Positions 18,497 through 27,209 of a stretch of 64,000 bases of DNA are shown here, in pieces (within the stretch, counting starts at the first letter, position 1; each line of letters begins with the position of its first letter). Source of the DNA: Fluoribacter dumoffii NY 23 (GTDB lineage Bacteria > Pseudomonadota > Gammaproteobacteria > Legionellales > Legionellaceae); assembly GCF_000236165.1 (NCBI RefSeq), contig NZ_CM001375.1, positions 16,341 through 80,340 on the forward strand. The letters run 5' to 3'. A program made the translations under genes and the position numbers. Under the pieces are notes generated by a model. That model did no database searches, was not told where the DNA came from, and saw only the letters and a list, made by a program, of their open reading frames with translations.

Positions 18497-18749
18497 TATC
18501 TACAGAATCCCATACATCCTTCATTGTTTTAAATCGCTCGCCTTTTCCTGATTCCAGCTCTGCCATGGCCTCTCTTGTCTCTTTGTTCGGTATTTTTACC
18601 TCAAAAGGCAGGCCATTTTGGAGACAGACCTGGCTATAGAACAGTCGAATCGCCTCGGCTGTAGATAAGCCTACCTTATGCAAAATCGCTTCTGCCTGCA
18701 TTTTAAGAGCAGGCTCAATACGAGCATTAATTGTTGCCGCCTTATTCAT
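18489..18749 (-). CDS. dinJ: DinJ/RelB-type antitoxin
   Basis: An 86-residue protein. The ATG at 18749 is chosen because GGGAG stands 8 bases upstream; a further in-frame start 15 bases earlier is unlikely. The N-terminus (ATINARIEPALKMQAEAIL) is a ribbon-helix-helix DNA-binding pattern, followed by GLSTAEAIRLFYSQV, characteristic of DinJ. The acidic C-terminus would wrap the toxin. It is expected to repress its own promoter in the AT-rich stretch upstream. Confidence 0.92.
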   Translation of the reverse strand: MNKAATINARIEPALKMQAEAILHKVGLSTAEAIRLFYSQVCLQNGLPFEVKIPNKETREAMAELESGKGERFKTMKDVWDSVDNA

Positions 18750-18961
18750 CTTAGTAACTCCCAAAATACTGATATTTTAATTGTATAACAAATGCATTAC
18801 ATTTTCAATTTTTCTATTTTATATGGGCTATCAATAAAGTACACCCTTGTGATAAATTTTGCCTTGCCTTTAAATCCCTTGTTTTTCATATCAATAGAAT
18901 CTGATTTTTATTTATGATAATGTACTATCACTAATTTTAAATATTATTGATAGGAAAATTC

Positions 18962-19846
18962 ATGGCGCTTGTTGGTTATGCCCGCGTATCTACAATTGAC
19001 CAAAATTTGGACATTCAACTTGATGCTTTAAAATGCGCTGGATGTAAAAAGATCTTTTCCGAGAAAAAAAGTGGTACTTCAAAAAAAAACCGAACCGCAC
19101 TGGATGAATGCATGGAGTATATTCGTGAAGGCGATACCTTGGTAGTTACACGAATTGACCGCTTAACCCGCAGTATTCTGGATTTACAGACTTTACTGCA
19201 TTATTTAAAAGAGAAAGAGATCCACCTAAAAGCATTGGAGCAACCTGTGGATACCTCTAATGCCTCAGGTAAATTCTTTTTGGATATGCTGGGTGTCTTT
19301 GCTGAGTTTGAAACCAACCTTCGCCGTGAGCGGCAACTGGAAGGTATTGAGCGCGCAAAACGCGAAGGCAAATACAAAGGGAGAAAACCCACAGCACGCT
19401 CAAAAACTAATGAGGTCATGGAGTTAATCAATCAGGGATACACACGCACCGCTATTGCTAAAAAACTTAATATGGGTATTGCCAGTGTTTATCGTATTCT
19501 TAAAACCCAACGACAGGATAATCCAGAAAAATCAATTCCAGGCAGCCAGGGAACTCAAAAAATTGCCGTGGTTGAAGTTTGGCTGCGCGTAGAAAACAAC
19601 AATAAGTTTGTGCGTGGAAAAAATGAATCCAGGCGGCAAATCGAGCAATACTGCTTTTCAGCCTTTGATATGGTGAAAAAAGACAAGGATGGATGGGAAT
19701 ACAGTCTTAAAATTCCCTATACCAGTGATAAGGATCTGGATGAAACTATCTATGACTTAATGCATGAAGCCGAATCGATTGCCGGCTGTCGCAATGGATT
19801 TACAGAAATGAGTATCACGGAACCTGCAACCGGTAAATCTTGGTGA
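18962..19846 (+). CDS. Serine recombinase (resolvase/invertase) with C-terminal extension
   Basis: A 294-residue protein. The ATG at 18962 begins the canonical MALVGYARVST, with catalytic Ser at residue 10, and TAGGA lies upstream. The catalytic domain (1-140) has Q-D-A-L, RIDRLTRS and the FAEFE-R-RER helix. A helix-turn-helix follows at about 150-182. Residues 190-294 are an extra domain absent from Tn3-type resolvases (about 185 residues), with strand-rich sequence of unknown role. It probably resolves multimers of the element or inverts a segment; AT-rich repeats upstream could be its site. Confidence 0.88.
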   Translation: MALVGYARVSTIDQNLDIQLDALKCAGCKKIFSEKKSGTSKKNRTALDECMEYIREGDTLVVTRIDRLTRSILDLQTLLHYLKEKEIHLKALEQPVDTSNASGKFFLDMLGVFAEFETNLRRERQLEGIERAKREGKYKGRKPTARSKTNEVMELINQGYTRTAIAKKLNMGIASVYRILKTQRQDNPEKSIPGSQGTQKIAVVEVWLRVENNNKFVRGKNESRRQIEQYCFSAFDMVKKDKDGWEYSLKIPYTSDKDLDETIYDLMHEAESIAGCRNGFTEMSITEPATGKSW

Positions 19847-19972
19847 TGATTCCCCTGGTTCACCACCCTGCCATGGGTTCATTACCTTAATTTTAAACCC
19901 AAGGAATGTTATCATGCCGTCCGTTTTGAAAAGGCAACGCGCTATTACGTCATTCGCCTGGAACAGGATTTA

Positions 19973-20299
19973 TTGGGTGACTGGACACTCTGCGCATCCA
20001 ATGGACGTATCAAGTCCAGATTTGGGCAAAGCCATATTATTGCCTTTGCAAGTTTTTCTGATGCCTTGAAGCACTTTTGCGTCATGGTGAAAGAACGAAA
20101 CCAACGCGGTTATTATCTGATCTCTTATCAAACCCATGATGTTCTATACCAACAAATACTACCATGGGCCTGCTTTATGGAGGATCCAGCACCTATGAAA
20201 AAGAGACCTCGGAAAAAGCAAGTTCGATCATTGCTGAATCAAAACTCAACCATTCAATCCCAATCTCAGGACTCTCAGCAAATGCTGCTTATTTTTTAA
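19973..20299 (+). CDS. WGR-like small protein, 5' end uncertain
   Basis: A 108-residue stretch. The frame stays open upstream to 19850 with sensible protein sequence (KATRYYVIRLEQDLLGDW) but has no ATG or GTG start. Either translation begins at TTG 19973 or CTG 19868, or the gene has lost its start. The sequence DWTLCASNGRIKSRFGQ resembles a WGR domain, a small fold often found near nucleic-acid proteins. A basic tail (MKKRPRKKQVR) follows. It lies directly after the resolvase and may be co-transcribed. Confidence 0.5.
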   Translation: MGDWTLCASNGRIKSRFGQSHIIAFASFSDALKHFCVMVKERNQRGYYLISYQTHDVLYQQILPWACFMEDPAPMKKRPRKKQVRSLLNQNSTIQSQSQDSQQMLLIF

Positions 20300-20407
20300 C
20301 GAGTACCACCTTCCAATTATAAAAAAAGAGAATAATTATTTTCCACAATCAGAATAATTTGTCTTTAGATATAGGATATATTATATTATATATAGATGGA
20401 GATAATG

Positions 20408-20641
20408 ATGAATAAAGTTTTAATATCAATACCCGATCAAATCGCTTCTAGAATGAGAGCAGCAATACCTCAGCGACAACGCAGCAAGGTGATTGCTCAT
20501 CTTATTGAAAAAGAAATTGAACGACGTGAAAAAGCGCTCTATGAATGCGCTTTAGCTGTTGAAAATGATCATGGTTTACAAAATGAAATGAACGATTGGG
20601 ATATAACGGTTCAAGATGGATTAACTGATGAATCGTGGTGA
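20408..20641 (+). CDS. MazE/PemI-like antitoxin
   Basis: A 77-residue protein. The ATG at 20408 is preferred among three close in-frame ATGs because GGAG stands 6 bases before it. The start resembles a ribbon-helix-helix (KVLISIPDQIASRM) and a basic segment RQRSKVIAHLIEKEIERR follows. The C-terminus is acidic, as in antitoxins. It overlaps the MazF-type toxin gene by 14 bases. The upstream run of TATAT repeats is a likely operator and promoter. Confidence 0.85.
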   Translation: MNKVLISIPDQIASRMRAAIPQRQRSKVIAHLIEKEIERREKALYECALAVENDHGLQNEMNDWDITVQDGLTDESW

Positions 20642-20948
20642 TGTATATTGGGTAAACCTCGACCCTACTACAGGCTCTGAAATCAACAAACTCAGACCTT
20701 GCGTTTTAGTTGGAGCAACACCGATTAATCAAGCAAGACGCACTGTTGTCGTCGTTCCTCTTTCAAGCTCTGCTACAGCCAGACCACCAATTACCATCAC
20801 TGTTTCTTGTCTTGGCAAACAAGTTACCGCAGTTTGTGATCAAATAAGAACGATTGATAAAAGTCGTTTAAAAAAAGTGGCAGGAAACCTTTCAGATAAA
20901 GATTTAAATGCCTTGGATGATGGGTTACGACAAGTTTTATGCCTTTGA
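20628..20948 (+). CDS. mazF: MazF/PemK-type mRNA interferase toxin
   Basis: A 106-residue protein with the family start RGDVYWVNLDPTTGSEI, the RPCVLV strand, a VVVVPLSS core and the CDQIRTIDKSRL motif. All are standard for MazF/PemK, which cut mRNA at short sequences. It overlaps the preceding antitoxin gene, so translation is coupled. This is the third toxin-antitoxin pair within 6 kb. Confidence 0.94.
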   Translation: MNRGDVYWVNLDPTTGSEINKLRPCVLVGATPINQARRTVVVVPLSSSATARPPITITVSCLGKQVTAVCDQIRTIDKSRLKKVAGNLSDKDLNALDDGLRQVLCL

Positions 20949-21385
20949 TTAAAACTTAATCTACTCCAAACCTTTAATGTTACGCCGTTATTCTGTCATG
21001 AACTCATAAAATAACCTTGCACCAATACCAGAGAGACTGATAAGGATTCTAAGCAACCACTTAAAAGGAAATGACATGGGTTGCGAATGCTATCAAGCTG
21101 CTATCGGAGCAGATAGAAAGGTGCTCTGTATGTAATAAAAGAAACATTTGAAATTCTGGGTGAAACTCATAAAGCACATCTTGAATCCAAGAAAAATTGA
21201 TAGCAAGTCGGGAGAACTCATCAAGCAATCAGGCAATTTAAAAAATAGGTAATTTATCTCAACGCCACTGCAAATTAGAGTTTTCCTAGTGTAACTGTTA
21301 AGAAAATCAATCTTAATATACAGAGTAATTAAATTTTAAATAGTTTGCTCAATTATCGGCTTACTTGATTTAACTAGAACGTCTA
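20949..21385. other. Gene-poor stretch after mazF
   Basis: About 440 bases with no convincing gene. A 26-codon frame starts at 21071 behind AAAAGGA and holds a CSVCN motif. It is too short to call and may be a remnant. Nothing else is seen. Confidence 0.5.
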
Positions 21386-21874
21386 TCAAATAAAATCTAA
21401 ATAGGAAAATCGATTGGGTTTAACATAAGCAGAAAGAACAACAAACCCTCCTTCCCCATAGCCTGGTTTACTCTCCTCTGGCGTTAATATAGTATCAACA
21501 GGAGAGAATAAAGTTTGATAAATTGCTTCTTCTTTAAAATTAATTTCATGAAGCAATTCAAAGACCTCCTGTACCGAATAAAAATGAGCGTATCGATAAA
21601 ACAGATTATCTTGCTTGGTGGCCTCATATTGCTGTCCAATCATCGAATGTTTATCAATCATACCAATAATAAGCTTACCATTGGGCTTTAAAACCCGTTT
21701 TGCTTCAAGAAGTGCTACTAAAGGTAAATTCAAAAAACACAATACTGTATTGAATAAGACAAAATCAAATTGTTGTTCATACTTAGGAATCTCAATGTTA
21801 AATCGGGACAGGAGTGTTGGTAAAATATAAACAACCAAGGTGCTAAGGTGACACTGGATGCTATTTCGAGACAC
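21386..21874 (-). pseudogene. Truncated SAM-dependent methyltransferase remnant
   Basis: The last ~115 residues closely match the methyltransferase at 49748-50398 in this window: shared stretches include QQFDFVLFNT, LVALLEAKRVLKPNGK and ESKPGYGEGGF. The N-terminal half with the SAM-binding glycine loop is missing, replaced by unrelated sequence before about 21783. It cannot be an active enzyme. An IS91-type transposase remnant begins just beyond its broken end, a likely cause of the loss. Confidence 0.8.
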
Positions 21875-23040
21875 ACTATGTCGGATTAAATTAAGTCAAT
21901 ACGCTTAAAGTTATAAAATAATTCCAAATTTTAGATAGATCTATCCTGGGAACGCCTATGCAACCAGCCTTTTTCTTTGTGCCAGTTTCTCGTGATTTTC
22001 ATAAAAAACGCAGCGTTAGCACCAATTTTGCGATAAGCAAGTTCCATTTCGCTATGACATAGAATGCATTCCTTAGGATTAATCCCAAAGGTCTTTTGCA
22101 TCAACTATGGGTATTTGAGATTGTAGGTTTTGGGCTCAGGTTCTTACCCCAATAAAGCACGAACTAATGGTAATTTCTCTCTCCGTACTCTATTTACAAG
22201 AAATCCATAATAGCGCAACATCCTGAAATGCTTTTTAGGGATATGTTGTACCAGTCTACGGATAAACTCCTCCGTAGAGCAGTGAAAATCTTCGTGTTGA
22301 TTCGTCTTATGATTCAGGAAGTTAAAGGTTACATTTTGGCCATTGTAATGCCGTAACCTGCTGTGGCCAATCGGTGGCCTACGAATATAACGCCCAAGAT
22401 AATTAATTGACGCCTGTGGGTTTTTTTGTGGTTTGGCCACATGAACTATCCACGGTTTGTTGAGTCTACGATTGAGCCAAGCGCTAAAATGACCCTGTGT
22501 CGGGCATAGGGCATTTAATACTTCAGGAAGAACAAGAACTCCTTCTCTATAGGCTTTTTTCAACATCTGTATCACACGATAACGCCACATCTCCATAATC
22601 ACTTTCTTTTTGAAGTAGAACGTGACAAAACGTGTCTCTTTATCATTTATCCCTCCTTGGGTAGTCGAGATATGCACGTGCGGATTGAACTTTAAATCTC
22701 AGCCAAAGCTATGAAGCGCTGCAAACATTCCGGGTAAGACTCCTTTATGACTCGCTAACCGCAGCAAAATAGAAGCTGCTACTGGCAGCAGCCAACCTAA
22801 CAAAATCCAGTTTTCTTTGAAAAACCTCCATAATTCCCGTGGCATCGTAAACGTAATATGCTGCCAGTCACAACTGGGTAACAGATGAATTTGTTTGCTT
22901 ATCCAATTCTCGGTGGCTTTCTTCCCACACTTCGAGCAAAACCGATTATGGCAGGTAAACGCAACTTTTTTGCTATGTGATGTGGTTCAATTGATTTAGA
23001 CACTCCAGTTAAGAGATAATTTGTTTAATTGGAGGTCACA

Positions 23041-23334
23041 ATGTCTATAAGAAGAAAATATACAAAGGAATTTAAACTGGATGCGATTAGTTTAGTAACT
23101 GAGCAAGGATACACATGTCCAGAAGCAGCAAGGAGCTTGGGAATTAATTCGAATATTTTGAGTCGCTGGATTCGAGAGGCAGCGGAGAATAATGAAAATG
23201 CTTTTCGTGGAAATGGAAAATTAACGGAAGAGCAACTTGAAATTCGTCAGTTACGAGAAGAAGTCAGAAGGCTGACAATGGAGAAAGAAATACTAAAAAA
23301 AGCCACGGTCTTCTTTGCGAAAGAAGCGAAATAA
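23041..23334 (+). CDS. IS3-family transposase OrfA
   Basis: A 97-residue protein starting at the ATG behind GGAGG. The helix-turn-helix (KRYTKEFKLDAISLV-like start, PEAARSLGI) binds the IS ends, and a leucine-zipper-like coiled coil (EEQLEIRQLREEVRRLTMEKEIL) follows. A run of seven A at 23295-23301 in frame A-AAA-AAA is the classic slippery site for -1 frameshifting into OrfB, giving the OrfAB transposase. Confidence 0.92.
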   Translation: MSIRRKYTKEFKLDAISLVTEQGYTCPEAARSLGINSNILSRWIREAAENNENAFRGNGKLTEEQLEIRQLREEVRRLTMEKEILKKATVFFAKEAK

Positions 23335-23378
23335 AATATTCGTTTATCGCCCAACATAAGAAGACCTGGCCGGTTGGC

Positions 23379-24239
23379 ATGATGTGCCAACTCATGGGCG
23401 TTACTTCTTCCGGGTACTATAGCTATCAAAAACGGAAGAGTACAAAACCGAACAATGAACCAGAACATGAAGAGCTATTGGAGTGGGTTAAAAAAATATC
23501 GGAATCCAGCAAATTTTCGTATGGAAATCGCAGGATAAGGAAAGCACTGAATGCTCTTGGTTATCCGGTTGGCCGCAGAAAAACTCGTAGATTAATGCGT
23601 GAAGCGGGTATTTTTGTTCGCTATAAAAAGAAATACAAAGTGACAACAAACAGCAATCACAAGCAACCTATTTTTGATAATGTTTTAAACAGGAAATTTC
23701 AGGTCAATGAACCCAATCGTGCCTATGTGTCCGATATGACCTATATCCCAACCCATGAGGGCTGGTTATACCTGACGGTGGTAATTGATTTGTTTTCCCG
23801 AAAAGTGGTTGGTTGGAACATGAGTTCGAGAATGAAGGCTGATACAGTTTGCGATGCATTAACAATGGCCATTTGGCAGAGAAAGCCAAAAGCAGGCCTT
23901 ATTGTGCATTCCGACAGGGGCTCACAATATGCCAGTAAACAATATCGCAGCCTTCTCAATCAACATGGCCTTGTGGGCAGCATGAGCAAAAAAGGTGACT
24001 GCTGGGACAATAGCGTTGCTGAGAGTTTTTTCAGCCGCTTGAAGGATGAATTAGTTCATTGGCGTAATTATCAAACCCGACGGGAGGCAAAACAAGATAT
24101 TCTAGATTACATGACTATGTTTTATAACAATCAAAGATTGCATTCGTCTTTGGATTATCTAAGTCCGAATCAATTTGAAAATCGGTACTGGGGGGTTAAT
24201 GAAAAAAGTGGCTTAACTGGGGTGTACAAATTTGCTTGA
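23379..24239 (+). CDS. IS3-family transposase OrfB (DDE integrase domain)
   Basis: 286 residues from the first ATG of its frame, but the frame is open from the slippery site at 23301, so the real product is probably the OrfAB fusion. The catalytic triad is visible: SDMTYI (D), HSDRGSQ (D) and DNSVAESFF (E). It also has the HTH_21 region RRKTRRLMREAG. No stop or frameshift breaks it. Confidence 0.92.
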   Translation: MMCQLMGVTSSGYYSYQKRKSTKPNNEPEHEELLEWVKKISESSKFSYGNRRIRKALNALGYPVGRRKTRRLMREAGIFVRYKKKYKVTTNSNHKQPIFDNVLNRKFQVNEPNRAYVSDMTYIPTHEGWLYLTVVIDLFSRKVVGWNMSSRMKADTVCDALTMAIWQRKPKAGLIVHSDRGSQYASKQYRSLLNQHGLVGSMSKKGDCWDNSVAESFFSRLKDELVHWRNYQTRREAKQDILDYMTMFYNNQRLHSSLDYLSPNQFENRYWGVNEKSGLTGVYKFA

Positions 24240-24534
24240 CCACGTCAATGAGTGCATTTAGGGTTGGGGCAGTCATAACAGGAAAATCCTCGCAAGGTGC
24301 TCCCGCAACTTAAAATGTTCGAGATTGTTTCCAAAACCTCATGGCGTAGCGTGTCTTTATACTTCTGGAAATAGTGATACCAGGAGTTATCTTTGAGCAA
24401 CAAGTCCTTCAGGCTTCTCTTTTGTTCGCAGTCCAACTCTTTTTTACTTACAGCATAAAGCATTTACAAAGGCCAACCTCTTAATAAATTATCCTGATAT
24501 AATCATTCATCTATCTATCCTTAATCGCTCTATA

Positions 24535-24816
24535 ATGAAGACTCAAAAGAAACCACAAAAGCAAATCGATAAACTCCATGCAAAAAATCAAGGGCGCTGC
24601 TCCATATGTAAAATAGACTTTGGTGATGACTTTGCATCTTATACCTGGACTGGTTATGATTCTATAGGGCGTTTGCAAGTCACAAGCTAATGTTGTCATG
24701 AAAAAATAAGACGGCTCGTAAACATCGGATTATGTGGGTTTATTGATCCTGATGAGTTCAATGAAGCAATTAAAAAGCATCCTTTGTATGAACAGTTTTA
24801 TAATGTCATTTTGTAA
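24535..24816 (+). pseudogene. Small zinc-finger-like gene broken by a stop codon
   Basis: From the ATG at 24535 a 93-residue protein would be read but for an in-frame TAA at 24688. The first part holds CSICKIDFGDDF and the part after the stop begins CCHEK, so the cysteines and histidine fit a metal site split by the stop. The second half continues in the same frame to 24816 without further damage, which points to a recent nonsense change or an error. Function unknown. Confidence 0.6.
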
Positions 24817-24935
24817 TGAATTCTAAAGAAGGATTTTATTGCGCTGAGAGATGAATAATAATTTACGGTCTTATGATGATTAGAACTCCAATGCTTCTTT
24901 ACCCCTGCCAACGCATTTGGCTCTGAGCGAAGCGC

Positions 24936-24964
24936 CTTGAAAACTGCGTAATTTGCCCCGATAT
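24936..24964 (+). promoter_or_regulatory. Sigma-32-type heat-shock promoter for the Hsp20 gene
   Basis: CTTGAAA (24936-24942) and CCCCGATAT (24956-24964) are separated by 13 bases. Sigma-32 promoters have CTTGAAA and CCCCATNT at this spacing. It lies about 90 bases before a small heat-shock protein gene. Confidence 0.8.
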
Positions 24965-25054
24965 TGGCTATTAAGTAATAAAATTAGAGCTATGAAACTT
25001 TGTGTAAAACGGTGACTAGAGTTTTTGATAAGCCAATCTTGAAAGGAGATTTAG

Positions 25055-25642
25055 ATGAAAAAGAAACTACTTCCTATTTTAATCTCTGTTCCTCTTATCA
25101 CTATGATGTCAGCAGGAGCCATAGCACTTGAAGCGAAACAAAATAATCAAGTACAAAAGAGTAAAGATTTATTAGCCTTAGATCCATTTGATAACGATCC
25201 CTTTTTTCAATCACCTTATGATGTTTTGAAGCAAATGGAAAAAATGCAACAGGCTATGGACCAGTTTATGAAGAGTCAATTCTCACAAATGCACACTAAC
25301 CTTCTAAAACAACCCAATCAAATGCTCTTTGGTAATACAAATAATGTTGAAATTAAAGAAAGTAAAAATGAGCTTGTTTATAAAATAAAATTACCTAAAG
25401 GTGGGGATAGTAAAGTTGATGTTTCTGTTAAAGAGGGACAATTAGTGGTTAGTTCAAATATAACGCAAAAAATCACTCGTGAACAGGATAATAGTAAAAG
25501 TGTAAGCTATTCTCAGAGTAATTACAGTCAAACATTCCAATTACCACAGGGCTATGATCCCAATTCTATGAGCTCAAAAGTGAAAGATTCAAATTTAATT
25601 GTGACATTTAAAAAATCACTTTCGACATCTTCAATACTCTAA
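25055..25642 (+). CDS. Exported Hsp20/alpha-crystallin-like protein
   Basis: A 195-residue protein behind AAAGGAG. The N-terminus (KKKLLPILISVPLITMMSAGAIALEA) is a signal peptide with a likely cut after ALA/ALE near residue 26, unusual for small heat-shock proteins, which are normally cytoplasmic. A helical Met/Gln-rich segment (55-95) resembles the variable N-terminal arm. Residues 98-190 form the alpha-crystallin domain with VEIKESKNELVYKIKLP and SSKVKDSNLIVTF. It may hold unfolded proteins in the periplasm. The sigma-32-type promoter upstream supports heat induction. Confidence 0.8.
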   Translation: MKKKLLPILISVPLITMMSAGAIALEAKQNNQVQKSKDLLALDPFDNDPFFQSPYDVLKQMEKMQQAMDQFMKSQFSQMHTNLLKQPNQMLFGNTNNVEIKESKNELVYKIKLPKGGDSKVDVSVKEGQLVVSSNITQKITREQDNSKSVSYSQSNYSQTFQLPQGYDPNSMSSKVKDSNLIVTFKKSLSTSSIL

Positions 25643-25789
25643 GGGATTGAGATTTTAAGCGTTGTAACGCCACATATCGATTTTGCAGATGATTGTTTTG
25701 TAATGTAATTGACTTGACAAAATGAGGTTGTGAGTCCAACTTTATAATCAGTCAGAAATGACAAACGTATCAATTTAAGGAGTGAAACG

Positions 25790-26281
25790 ATGAGTAAATT
25801 AATAAAATGGAAAAAAGAAACCCCGATTGCCATTGAGCATACACATAATCCGTTCTTAAGACTTCAAAATGAAATAGATCGTGTATTTCATGATTTTAAT
25901 GATTTTTTTTCGCCCTCTCGATTCAATTGGGAATTTGATAATCTAAATCTTGCCCCATCAATGGATGTTGTGGAAGATAAAGATCATTACAGTATTGAGC
26001 TTGAGATGCCCGGTATGGATGAAAAAGATATCAAGGTTTCTTTAGCGGATAATATATTGACCATTTCTGGTGAAAAGTCGACTTCTAAAAAGAATGAAGA
26101 CAAAAAATATCTTTCTCGAGAAATTAGCTATGGGAAGTATGAGCGTTCTATTTCATTGCCTTCAACAATAGATGTTGATAAGGCTAAGGCAACTTTTAAA
26201 AAAGGAACACTTTGCATTGAGTTGCCGAAAAAAGAAGAGGCTAAAAAAAGTACTCGTGATATCAAAGTAGAAAAAGCGTAG
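25790..26281 (+). CDS. Small heat-shock protein Hsp20
   Basis: A 163-residue protein behind AAGGAG. There is no signal peptide. Residues 1-50 are the N-terminal arm (FNDFFSPSRFNW), then the alpha-crystallin domain (about 55-145) with SIELEMPGMDEKDIKVSL, ILTISGEK and the closing ATFKKGTLCIELPK. It is an ATP-independent holdase that keeps proteins soluble for later refolding. It lies 148 bases after the exported Hsp20, and both may respond to heat. Confidence 0.94.
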   Translation: MSKLIKWKKETPIAIEHTHNPFLRLQNEIDRVFHDFNDFFSPSRFNWEFDNLNLAPSMDVVEDKDHYSIELEMPGMDEKDIKVSLADNILTISGEKSTSKKNEDKKYLSREISYGKYERSISLPSTIDVDKAKATFKKGTLCIELPKKEEAKKSTRDIKVEKA

Positions 26282-26288
26282 TCTATTG

Positions 26289-26307
26289 GCCCTGTAGCTA
26301 ACAGGGC
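26289..26307 (+). terminator. Hairpin after Hsp20
   Basis: The arms GCCCTGT and ACAGGGC enclose a 5-base loop, 8 bases after the stop. There is no T run after it, so termination is possible but unproved. Confidence 0.4.
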
Positions 26308-26841
26308 AACACCTTGAGCGGATTACATCATACTCCTCTTCTTCCAGTGCAGTATACATATATTTGCTTTTTTCATCGACGTCTTGGTTTTTATTTAGAA
26401 AATTGACATTTATTTTTTTTCATTGCCAATGCGTTCAATGATTGCATGATTTGTATTGCTCATAAGAATTTCCTTATAAAGAGAAATTATCCTTTCTTCC
26501 TTATTGATCTAGAAATCAACAAATCTCAAAGAAAACATCATCAGAAAAGAACAAGAAACTCAATTACCTTACTTTTCTTATATTTATTGATGTATTTGAG
26601 AGATTTTTATTTATTAACTGTTGCAGAATTAATTATGCGAAGGCCAATAAGTTCTTTTTATTTTCCATGTGATATCTAATACGATATACAAATAATATTA
26701 AAAAATTTAAATTATTTTATGAACTTATTTTTAAGGACTTCTAAATAACTTCCCACATCATATTGATATTTTAGAAGCCCCTGATTTATTTTTAATATGC
26801 TTGTACTTCTGAGTGAATGTTATGATCACTAAGAGTGAAAG
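26308..26841. other. AT-rich gene-poor stretch
   Basis: No convincing gene on either strand. On the minus strand a 17-codon frame (about 26402-26455) with AAGGA upstream ends at a run of eight A, and related sequence seems to continue in another frame. It could be a decayed small gene. Confidence 0.4.
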
Positions 26842-26906
26842 TGATCTTCTCTCGAATAGCCGGACACCTTGTTTAAGAGATATAATCTCATCAACAAGGA
26901 GTAATC

Positions 26907-27209
26907 ATGGTAAGACAAGTTTATACAAAAGAGTTCAAAATTAAAGCTATTGAACTACTGGAATCAAGTAATAAGCCCTTAAGACAAGTAGCCAGAGAGC
27001 TTGTTGTAGCAGAAAATAACCTATATAACTGGCGCAAACAATACCTTCTCAAACAAGAGAAAGTATTCCCAAATCAATCTCAATTAAATGAAAAAGACTT
27101 AGAATTAAAGCGATTGAAAGCGCGTGTAGCGGAGCTGGAAGAAGAGCGAGAAATCTTAAAAAAGGCGGCAGCGTTTTTCGCCAAGGAAGGCCAGCGAAAT
27201 ATGCGGTAA
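26907..27209 (+). CDS. IS3-family transposase OrfA of the decayed IS
   Basis: A 100-residue intact OrfA behind AAGGAG: a helix-turn-helix (YTKEFKIKAIELLESS, RQVARELVV) and a coiled-coil segment (LKRLKARVAELEEEREILKKAAAFF). The matching OrfB is broken, so this protein is probably without function in transposition, though it could bind the IS ends. Confidence 0.85.
   Translation: MVRQVYTKEFKIKAIELLESSNKPLRQVARELVVAENNLYNWRKQYLLKQEKVFPNQSQLNEKDLELKRLKARVAELEEEREILKKAAAFFAKEGQRNMR

Larger units (their letters stand above)
22978..24247 (+). mobile_element. Intact IS3-family insertion sequence, 1270 bp
   Basis: Ends: TGATGTGGTTCAATTG on the left and, inverted, TGACGTGGTCAAGC on the right, with imperfect repeats of about 37 bases ending in CCAGTTAAG. 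The trinucleotide ATG flanks both ends (22975-22977 and 24248-24250), a target duplication. Removing the element and one ATG restores the transposase reading frame around it exactly. Both transposase frames are intact, so it may be active. Confidence 0.9.
21931..24463 (-). pseudogene. IS91-type transposase, interrupted and decayed
   Basis: The N-terminus (24248-24463) ends in GFSCYDCPNPKCTH. The reading continues after the inserted IS3 element with SKKVAFTCHNRFCSKCGKK, giving the zinc-binding region of IS91/IS801 transposases. The middle has ALHSFG then an in-frame stop before DLKFNPHVH, where a functional copy would keep reading. Two more in-frame stops lie at about 22144 and 22106, and similarity runs on to 21931 (ECILCHSEMELAYRK). 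It is thus broken by one insertion and three nonsense changes. These elements transpose by rolling circle. Confidence 0.85.

Noticed and set aside
26402-26455. 17-codon minus-strand frame followed by related sequence in another frame
   Set aside because: Too short, and the second part runs antisense into the Hsp20 region without a natural end; at most a remnant.
26446-26679. 77-codon plus-strand frame in an AT-rich stretch
   Set aside because: No ribosome-binding site, no domain, and composition like the flanking non-coding DNA.
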